Positions 18,697 through 25,495 of a DNA stretch of 52,992 nt are shown here, piece after piece (within the stretch, counting starts at the first letter, position 1; every line of letters starts with the position of its first letter). The stretch is from UBA7985 sp965658725 (GTDB lineage Bacteria > Pseudomonadota > Alphaproteobacteria > UBA7985). Both the position numbers and the translations under genes were made by a program. A model generated the notes under the pieces. The model had not been told where the DNA came from. It worked only from the letters and a program-made list of their open reading frames with translations, and searched no databases. The DNA lies in contig CBFHUI010000008.1 of assembly GCA_965658725.1 (NCBI GenBank), forward strand, positions 1 to 52,992, in the 5' to 3' direction.

Positions 18697-19593
18697 ATGA
18701 CGAGCTTTGCTGAAGGCAAGACCAAGCGCATCATAGCTGGCCCAGAACCTCACACCGTGCTGTTGCAGGCGGTCAACCGGCTCACCGGCGGCGACGCTGC
18801 ACGCGTGGCCGAGATCGACGCGATTGGCGCATTCAAAACCGAGCAGGCCGCGAACTGCTTCGAACTGCTCAGCGGCGCCGGCATCCCGACTGCCTACGTC
18901 AAACGCCAGTCGGACTCAGAGCTGCTGTGCCGGCACTGCGATATGCTCCCCATCGAGTTCGTTGTCCGTCGCTACGCCTTCGGTTCCTACCTCAAGCGCG
19001 CACCGCAGTTCAAAACCGATGGTGCGCCGTACCGCTTTGATGACCTGGTGCTTGAGCAGTTCCACAAGACTTCCGTTGTCGCCGCTCCGGCGAGCGCTGA
19101 GACGGTGATGATGAGCGAGAACGACGCGCGCGATCAGTACCTGCGCGACGGTGAATGGGCGCAGGGCGTCTACACCGATCCGTTTATTGTGACCGGCGAT
19201 GATGCGTGGAAGCTTTACTCCGCCAAGGCTCCGGTCGAAGGCGAAGCGCTGATTTCCATCGCGCCCGAGATCAGCGGTGCAGACCTTCAGTCCATCCTTG
19301 AAACCATCGTGCGTCCGACCTTCGACGTGCTGGAGAAGGCTTGGGCGAAGATCGAGACCGTACACGGTCCGATCACGCTGGTTGATGCCAAGTTCGAGAT
19401 TGGCGTTGACCGGGAGACGGGGGCTTACCTGCTCGCCGACGTCGTGGACAATGACAGCTGGCGCATTTGGCCGGGCGGCGATCCGTCGAAGCAACTGGAC
19501 AAGCAGGCTTTCCGCGATGGCCAGGCCGAAGCGCTTGTTTCCGAGAACTATAGACTTGTTGCGGCGCTCACCGGCCGCTTTCTGGAGAACTAA
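18697..19593 (+). CDS. purC: SAICAR synthetase
   Basis: The protein is 298 aa. It has SFAEGKTKRI at the N terminus and VDAKFEIGVDRETG followed by VVDNDSWRIWPGG in the nucleotide-binding part, all diagnostic of PurC. It condenses CAIR with aspartate. It is longer than the common 240-aa bacterial form. It has an insertion after the RRYAFGSYLKR segment and reads NRLTGGDAA in place of the usual DITAGDGA motif. This suggests a distinct PurC subfamily. It is 5 bp from purE. Confidence 0.94.
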   Translation: MTSFAEGKTKRIIAGPEPHTVLLQAVNRLTGGDAARVAEIDAIGAFKTEQAANCFELLSGAGIPTAYVKRQSDSELLCRHCDMLPIEFVVRRYAFGSYLKRAPQFKTDGAPYRFDDLVLEQFHKTSVVAAPASAETVMMSENDARDQYLRDGEWAQGVYTDPFIVTGDDAWKLYSAKAPVEGEALISIAPEISGADLQSILETIVRPTFDVLEKAWAKIETVHGPITLVDAKFEIGVDRETGAYLLADVVDNDSWRIWPGGDPSKQLDKQAFRDGQAEALVSENYRLVAALTGRFLEN

Positions 19594-19598
19594 GAACC

Positions 19599-20090
19599 AT
19601 GTCTGCACAAGAACCCAAAGTCGCCGTCCTGATGGGCTCCAAGAACGATTGGAACATCATGCAGGCTGCCTGCGAGCAACTTGACGCGCTGGGCATCGCC
19701 AACGAAGCCCGCGTGATCTCTGCCCACCGCACCCCGCAGCGCCACCACGACTTCGTCACCGAGCAAGGCCCGGCCGAAGGCGTGAAGGTGTTCATCTGTG
19801 GGGCTGGTATGGCCGCACACCTCGCCGGTGTGACGGCAGCGCTGACCAGCTCGCCCGTGATCGGTGTACCACTGGAAAGCGGCGGTATGGGCGGCATGGA
19901 TTCGCTGCTCTCGACGGTCCAGATGCCGGGCGGCATGCCGGTTGCGACCGTTGCCGTTGGCAAGGCTGGCGCCAAGAACGCCGCGATTTTGGCCGCGCAG
20001 ATGCTTGGCCTGGGTCACCCTGATATCGCTGAGCGGGTCAAGGATCTGCGCGCCAAGCAAACCGCTGGCGTGCCGGAATTCCCACAGTAA
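19599..20090 (+). CDS. purE: 5-(Carboxyamino)imidazole ribonucleotide mutase
   Basis: The protein is 163 aa. The motifs MGSKNDW, ISAHRTP and GAGMAAHLAGV are those of class I PurE, which converts N5-CAIR to CAIR. Class I enzymes depend on PurK to make N5-CAIR, but no purK follows; purL is next. The canonical MGSxSDW and GAGGAAHLPGM motifs are both slightly altered. PurK may be encoded elsewhere. The partner question is taken up in the findings. The octameric enzyme is cytoplasmic. Confidence 0.94.
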   Translation: MSAQEPKVAVLMGSKNDWNIMQAACEQLDALGIANEARVISAHRTPQRHHDFVTEQGPAEGVKVFICGAGMAAHLAGVTAALTSSPVIGVPLESGGMGGMDSLLSTVQMPGGMPVATVAVGKAGAKNAAILAAQMLGLGHPDIAERVKDLRAKQTAGVPEFPQ

Positions 20091-20142
20091 ACCAACCAAC
20101 CCCCTTAACGCACTGAGCCACGCTGACCGCCGCGGAGATAAG

Positions 20143-23013
20143 ATGAGCCAAGACTGGTCCGAAATCGTGATCCTTCCAGCAGAAGGGCAATCCGGGCCAG
20201 GCTTGCGCCTGACGGTCCCGGCCTTGGCTGATGAAGCGGCGGCGCTCAGTGCTTTGGGGGCCTTCGTGGACCCGGTGACAGAGACCGGCGCGGTCTTTTC
20301 CGCGTGGGGCATGGTGGCGCGGGAGACGACTGTTCCTGCGCGGACCGTGTTGCTCGTCGGCCCTCTGCCTGGCGTTACAGACCCTATCGCCAAAACCGCC
20401 CTCGAAGTGCTCGTCGATCTGGGTCTGGTCCCAGAAGGCGCACAGGGCTACGCCGAAAGGCTGCGGGTTGAAGACAGTGCCACGGGCGCACCGGCGCGGC
20501 TCGCGGGCCTGTTCAACCCACTCATCGAACGCGGTTCGGTGACGGGGACACAAGCGCTTTGGCGCTTCGTTGGTGCTGAACCCCCAAAAGTGCGCCTGAC
20601 AGGGGCGGACGTGGGGCTGGTGCTCGACGTCGATCTGCCCGACAGTGATGAAGCCTTGTTGGCCTTTTCCCGACAAGGCGTTCCGGGGCCTGACGGCAAG
20701 GGCAGGGGACCGCTCGGGCTGGGCCTCTCTGACTTGCACGCCATCCGTGATCACTTCACAGCGCTGGGCCGCAAGCCCACGGACATCGAAATCGAGACGC
20801 TGGCGCAAACGTGGTCCGAGCACTGCAAGCACCGTCTGTTCAACGCGGATCTTGAAGGCGCGGAAGGCGGGCTGTTCAAAACCTTTATCGCGGGCGCAAC
20901 CAAGAAGGTTCGCGCTGCGCGGGGCAAGGACGATATCTGCCTGTCGGTCTTTTCCGACAACGCGGGCGGGATCGTGTTCGACGATGATTATCTGGTCTGT
21001 GACAAGGTCGAGACCCACAATTCACCCAGCGCGCTCGACCCCTACGGCGGGGCGATGACGGGTGTCGTCGGTGTTAACCGCGACTGCCTGGGCTTTGGTC
21101 AGGGTGCGCAACCGATCCTGAACCGCTATGGCTTTTGCCTGCCCCGCTACGACGACCCCTCGCTGCTGTTCCGGGACAAGGACGGCGACTCACCTCTGCC
21201 AAGCGCGCGACGGCTGATCGACGGGGTCATCAAAGGGATCGAGGATGGCGGCAATCAGTCCGGTATTCCAACCCCGCAAGGCTTTCTGGTCTTCGATGAC
21301 CGCTACCGGGGTAAGCCGCTGGTGTTTGCGGGCACCGTTGGCCTGATGCCGCGCGTGCTGCCCGACGGGCGGGATGCGACGGTCAAGGGCACGCAGCCCG
21401 GTGACGCCATCGTCATGGTTGGTGGGCGCGTGGGCAAGGACGGCATCCACGGGGCAACTTTCTCCTCCGTGGCCTTGGACGAAAGCTCGCCTGCGACAGC
21501 CGTGCAGATCGGCGACCCAATCACCCAAAAGCGCCTCTCCGACGCGCTGATTTTCGAACTGCGGGACCGGGGTTTGATCCGTGCGCTGACCGATAACGGG
21601 GCGGGCGGTCTGTCTTCGTCAATCGGGGAGATGGCCGAAGAGACCGGTGGCGCAGAAATCTGGCTTGACCGGGTGCCGCTCAAGTATCCGGGCCTGAGCC
21701 CGTGGGAAATCTGGATCTCCGAAGCGCAAGAGCGGATGAGCCTAGCGGTTAAACCTGAAAACGTTCAGGCCGTGATCGACCACTTCGCCACGCGCGGTGT
21801 CGAGGCTACGGAAATCGGCCAGTTTACCGACACCGGCACGCTGGTAGCGACGTTTGAAGACCGGCCGGCAATGGCCTTGGAGATGGACTTCCTGCACGAA
21901 GCACCGCGCCTGAACCTGCCCGTTGCGACTAAGCCTGCCGAGCCTGAGCGCCTCAACGCCCCCGTGCTGCCTGATCTGGCGCAATGCCTGACCATGCTGA
22001 TGGGGCAGCCGAACATGCGCGGGCGCACGCCGTTGATCCGCCGCTACGATCACGAGGTACAGGCCAACTCCCTGCTCAAGCCCCTTCAGGGCGTGAACGC
22101 ACTGCACGCCGACGCGACGGCAATCCGGCCACTGCTTGACCGTCCCGGGGCTGTAGCCGTCACACAGTCGCTGTTCCCACGCCTGACCGAGCGCGACCCC
22201 TACGCCGCAGCGGTGAACGCTGTTGACCTGTCCTTGCGCCAACTGGTCGCGATGGGCGCGACGCTGGACCGGGCGGCGCTGTTAGATAACTTCTGCTGGT
22301 GCTCTGCGGACCAGCCCGAGCGGCTTTACCAGCTGCGTGAAGCGGCCCGCGGCTGTCACGATGCAGCGGTGGAGCAGTTGGTGCCCTTTGTCTCGGGCAA
22401 GGATTCCATGTTCAACGACTTCAAGGGCTTCGATGCACAGGGTGAGCCAGTCGCCGTCTCCGCGCTGCCGACGCTGCTAATCTCCGCTCTGGCGGTCCTG
22501 CCTGACTGGACCCGTGCGGTTTCCATGGACTTCAAGGCGGCGGGAGATGTCATCTTCTGGGTCGGTGCAGAGCCTGAAGAGGCGCTGGCCCGTTCAGAAC
22601 TGGCGCTGGCGCTGGGTCTGGATGATGAAGCCCTTGTGGCCCCGAGCGCACGGGTTGCTGCAGACTACAGTGGTTTTGAAGCAGCGACGGCGCAGGGTCT
22701 GGTCGCTTCCGCCATCGCATCGGGCTGGGGCGGCGCTGCTGCCGCGCTCGCCCGCTCGGCCCTCGCAGGCGGGCTTTCTGCCAACGTCCGTGCCGATTGG
22801 AGTGCGCAGCAGTGGTTTAGTGAGAGCGCGGGTAGCTTGCTTGTGACCGTCGCACCGCCTGACGCCGACGCCTTCACCTCGCTGGTTCCTCAAGCGCGTG
22901 CCATTGGCACCGTGGCGAACAGTGATACCATGGTTCTCGACGGACAGGCCGTCAGCACCGCGAGTGTGCTTGCTGCCTACCGCAGCGACGAAAGTGGGGA
23001 AATCAGCCGATGA
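20143..23013 (+). CDS. purL: FGAM synthase, PurS-PurL fusion (PurSL type)
   Basis: The protein is 956 aa from MSQDWSEIV. The ATG at 20143 is preceded by GGAG five bases upstream. The first 170 or so residues precede the usual PurL start and include a PurS-like segment (LPGVTDPIAKTALEVLVDLG at about residues 74-93). The PurL core follows, with WSEHCKHR, KVETHNSPSALDPYGGA and TDNGAGGLSSSIGEMAEE. There is no glutaminase domain; that is supplied by the separate purQ next door. The size lies between small PurL (about 740 aa) and the large fused enzyme (about 1300 aa). This matches the PurSL architecture I associate with Deltaproteobacteria rather than the separate purS/purL of most alphaproteobacteria. 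It turns FGAR into FGAM. Confidence 0.92.
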   Translation: MSQDWSEIVILPAEGQSGPGLRLTVPALADEAAALSALGAFVDPVTETGAVFSAWGMVARETTVPARTVLLVGPLPGVTDPIAKTALEVLVDLGLVPEGAQGYAERLRVEDSATGAPARLAGLFNPLIERGSVTGTQALWRFVGAEPPKVRLTGADVGLVLDVDLPDSDEALLAFSRQGVPGPDGKGRGPLGLGLSDLHAIRDHFTALGRKPTDIEIETLAQTWSEHCKHRLFNADLEGAEGGLFKTFIAGATKKVRAARGKDDICLSVFSDNAGGIVFDDDYLVCDKVETHNSPSALDPYGGAMTGVVGVNRDCLGFGQGAQPILNRYGFCLPRYDDPSLLFRDKDGDSPLPSARRLIDGVIKGIEDGGNQSGIPTPQGFLVFDDRYRGKPLVFAGTVGLMPRVLPDGRDATVKGTQPGDAIVMVGGRVGKDGIHGATFSSVALDESSPATAVQIGDPITQKRLSDALIFELRDRGLIRALTDNGAGGLSSSIGEMAEETGGAEIWLDRVPLKYPGLSPWEIWISEAQERMSLAVKPENVQAVIDHFATRGVEATEIGQFTDTGTLVATFEDRPAMALEMDFLHEAPRLNLPVATKPAEPERLNAPVLPDLAQCLTMLMGQPNMRGRTPLIRRYDHEVQANSLLKPLQGVNALHADATAIRPLLDRPGAVAVTQSLFPRLTERDPYAAAVNAVDLSLRQLVAMGATLDRAALLDNFCWCSADQPERLYQLREAARGCHDAAVEQLVPFVSGKDSMFNDFKGFDAQGEPVAVSALPTLLISALAVLPDWTRAVSMDFKAAGDVIFWVGAEPEEALARSELALALGLDDEALVAPSARVAADYSGFEAATAQGLVASAIASGWGGAAAALARSALAGGLSANVRADWSAQQWFSESAGSLLVTVAPPDADAFTSLVPQARAIGTVANSDTMVLDGQAVSTASVLAAYRSDESGEISR

Positions 23014-23765
23014 CGACCGCCCAACCACGCGCCCTTGTCCTCTCCGGTCACGGTTTGAACTGCGAGCGGGAGACCGCCTTTGCGTTAACCCAAGCTGGGG
23101 CAACGGCAGAAATCCACCACCTCAACGACCTCGCGCAGAACGCCGGCGCGCTGGACGCCGCGCACATCCTCGCGGTGCCCGGCGGCTTTTCCTTTGGTGA
23201 TCATTTGGGCGCAGGGAAGGCCTATGCGTCCGCGCTGAACGCGCGGCTGGACGATGGTATCCGGGCTTTGGTTGAGCGCGGCGGGCTTGTGCTCGGGATC
23301 TGTAATGGTGCGCAGGTGTTGCTGAAAACCACTTTGTTCGCTGGCGCGGGCGTGACGCTCGCCCCCAATGCAGGCGGGGCGTACCTGTGCCAGTGGGAGC
23401 GGCTGGACGTCACGGCGCGCTCGCCCTGGCTGGATGGACTGACCGCTTTTGACTGCCCTATCGCCCACGGCGAGGGCCGCTTTACCTTTGCCAGTGGCGC
23501 ACTCGAAGCCCTCAAGGCTGCAGGCGGTGACGCTTTGCGCTACGCCGGAGACGCAGCACCCAACGGCGCCGCAGACCGCCTTGCCGGGATCACAGCGCAC
23601 GAGGGCCGCGTGCTGGCCATGATGCCCCACCCCGAACGCGCCTTGCTCAGCCACCATCACCCTGATTTCCACCGTCAGGCCGCACTGGCCCGCCGCGAAG
23701 GCCGCGTACTGCCGGAATTTGGGCCGAGCCTGCAGTTGTTTCAGAACGCGGTGGCAGCGGCATGA
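23010..23765 (+). CDS. purQ: FGAM synthase glutaminase subunit
   Basis: The protein is 251 aa, a class I glutamine amidotransferase. The nucleophile is Cys98 in LGICNGAQVL and the catalytic His-Glu pair is in MMPHPERA. It supplies ammonia to the PurSL subunit. The ATG overlaps the purL stop as ATGA, as expected for subunits of one complex. Several insertions make it a little longer than the 225-aa Bacillus form. Confidence 0.95.
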   Translation: MTTAQPRALVLSGHGLNCERETAFALTQAGATAEIHHLNDLAQNAGALDAAHILAVPGGFSFGDHLGAGKAYASALNARLDDGIRALVERGGLVLGICNGAQVLLKTTLFAGAGVTLAPNAGGAYLCQWERLDVTARSPWLDGLTAFDCPIAHGEGRFTFASGALEALKAAGGDALRYAGDAAPNGAADRLAGITAHEGRVLAMMPHPERALLSHHHPDFHRQAALARREGRVLPEFGPSLQLFQNAVAAA

Positions 23766-24253
23766 GCCGGTCGCTGGAGTTCTACCCGCGCATGCGGCTG
23801 GCGAGCTTGAGCGCTGGGGTTATGCTGGTGCTGTTTTCCGTTCTGGCGCTGCTCAACCTCGACATGGGACTGGTGCGGGCGCTGACCATATTCACCATCG
23901 GCGTGATCATCGCGGCAGGCTTTGCGGCGCCCTATCTGCTGCGCAAGAAGCCGAGCATGTCGATCGATGATGGCGGGATCACCCTGCTGCCGACCTTTGC
24001 GCGACGGGTTTATATTCCGTGGAAGTGTCTGGTTTCTGCGCGCACGGCGATCCGCGCCAAGCATCATTTGCGGCTGGAGGTCGATTGGACCCGGCTGGAA
24101 GAAACCGACACGGACCCCACGGGCGCAAGCCTGCCCCACCCGCGTTCAGCGCCGCTGGAACTGCACGGCCTGCGCCGCATTGATCTGGATACCAACGTGC
24201 ATGAAGTCCTGCTGATCCTGCAGCAGTACCGCGACCGCGCGACAGGGGGCTGA
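23762..24253 (+). CDS. Small two-helix membrane protein coupled to purQ
   Basis: The protein is 163 aa and not recognised as a named family. Two hydrophobic segments (about residues 14-31 and 38-60) are followed by a soluble, mainly beta-strand-like domain (SMSIDDGGITLLPTFARRVY onward). The shape recalls small membrane proteins with a PH-like cytoplasmic domain. The ATG lies within the purQ stop (ATGA), so it is translated with the purine genes. The coupling may be incidental. The gene ends 19 bp from the convergent dehydrogenase. No function is assigned. Confidence 0.7.
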   Translation: MSRSLEFYPRMRLASLSAGVMLVLFSVLALLNLDMGLVRALTIFTIGVIIAAGFAAPYLLRKKPSMSIDDGGITLLPTFARRVYIPWKCLVSARTAIRAKHHLRLEVDWTRLEETDTDPTGASLPHPRSAPLELHGLRRIDLDTNVHEVLLILQQYRDRATGG

Positions 24254-24272
24254 ACCGGAAAGAAGCGAGGGC

Positions 24273-25358
24273 CTAGCCCAACTCGCTCATCTCCACCCAG
24301 CGGCGCTCGGTCATCGAGATTTGCGCCGCGATCCCCATTTGCACCGACATGCGCCCGTCTCGCGCGGTGACCTTCGCCTCAGTGCCGGTTTTCATGGCGG
24401 TCTGGAAGTCGAGGTGCTGGAAATAGGACGAGCCAAAGTGCGAGCCTGCGGCCAGTACCGCTTCATCGATCTCAACGGTTTCCTTGGTCGGGTTCTTTGG
24501 TCGCCGGGGCATGTGGGTGATGACACCATCGGGGATTTTGACTTCAAGCTTGGCGCTATCGCCGACCAGCGTGATCTCTTCTTGGTTTTCCGACCCCTCG
24601 GCGAACATGCACAGATCAAGTTGGGCTTTCGCGCCACTGGCGAATTCGACGACCACGAAACCGTGGTCGAAGATGTCGGGCTTCTCCCCGTCATAGACCT
24701 CGTTCAAGTGGTTCACCGCTTGCCCGCCCATGCCCATCACGGCCACGGGCTCATCCTGCAAGATAAAGCGCATCAGGTCGAAGAAATGGCAGCACTTCTC
24801 CACAAACGTCCCACCCGAGTTCCGGTTGAAGCGGTTCCAGTTGCCGACCTTTGGCAAGAAGGGGAAGCGGTGTTCGCGGATTGACAGCATCTGCATCGCA
24901 CCCACGTCGCCCGCATGCGCCCGTTCAATCATGCGCGCCACGGGCGGCATGTAGCGGTATTCCAGCCCAACCCAAAAGACGGGATCAAAGCTCTTCACCC
25001 GCTCTTCGATCTCCAGCGCATCTTCGAGCGTGGTACAGAGAGGCTTCTCCACCAAGTGTGCCAGTCCTGTCTGCAACGTATCGCGTAGGACGTCGATGTG
25101 GGTGAAGTTGGGGGAGGCAATGATCAGCGCGTCGAGATCGGCCTTAGCCAGCATTTCGCGGTGATCGGTGAAATACTCAACCGCATCCGCGTTCGCGCCG
25201 TCGATTGAGCGCAGTGTGGACTCCGACCACGTTTGCGAGCTGCGAACCGGGTCGCATACGGCGGTTACGGCTGCGTCGTCGAGCAGGTAGATGTTCCGAA
25301 TGTGCTCCTGCGCCATCATCCCGGCACCGATGATGCCGTATCGTGTGGTATTGGACAT
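24273..25358 (-). CDS. Gfo/Idh/MocA-family oxidoreductase
   Basis: The protein is 361 aa. The start at 25358 (MSNTTRYGIIGAGMMAQEH) is backed by GGGAGGAAGG just upstream. The NAD(P) motif GIIGAGMM lies at about residues 8-15, and HLVEKPLCT, with the conserved EKP lysine, near residue 100. The C-terminal alpha/beta domain follows. Members oxidise sugars, inositols or related polyols with NAD(P); the substrate is unknown. It stands alone and is 137 bp from the stop of the histidine kinase upstream on the same strand. Confidence 0.9.
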   Translation of the reverse strand: MSNTTRYGIIGAGMMAQEHIRNIYLLDDAAVTAVCDPVRSSQTWSESTLRSIDGANADAVEYFTDHREMLAKADLDALIIASPNFTHIDVLRDTLQTGLAHLVEKPLCTTLEDALEIEERVKSFDPVFWVGLEYRYMPPVARMIERAHAGDVGAMQMLSIREHRFPFLPKVGNWNRFNRNSGGTFVEKCCHFFDLMRFILQDEPVAVMGMGGQAVNHLNEVYDGEKPDIFDHGFVVVEFASGAKAQLDLCMFAEGSENQEEITLVGDSAKLEVKIPDGVITHMPRRPKNPTKETVEIDEAVLAAGSHFGSSYFQHLDFQTAMKTGTEAKVTARDGRMSVQMGIAAQISMTERRWVEMSELG

Positions 25359-25495
25359 GAGCCCTTCCTCCCGCTGTGCGCCTGTCTCATCGTGCTTTAG
25401 CGATGCACCACGGCCATCCGCCGGGCAAGTGCAAAGGTTATGGGGCAGAGGGGTTTCCAGCGGGAAAGTTGGCCGATTGGTTGGGCTGAGATCGT

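Noticed and set aside
19599..20090. Class II PurE (direct AIR carboxylase)
   Set aside because: SAHRTP and GAGMAAHLAG are closer to class I; the class II SAHKTA and AGRSNALSG patterns are absent, so I kept class I while flagging the missing purK.
19864..20142. Longer PurL start inside purE
   Set aside because: It would overlap purE in another frame and add a low-complexity stretch; ATG 20143 has a good GGAG site.
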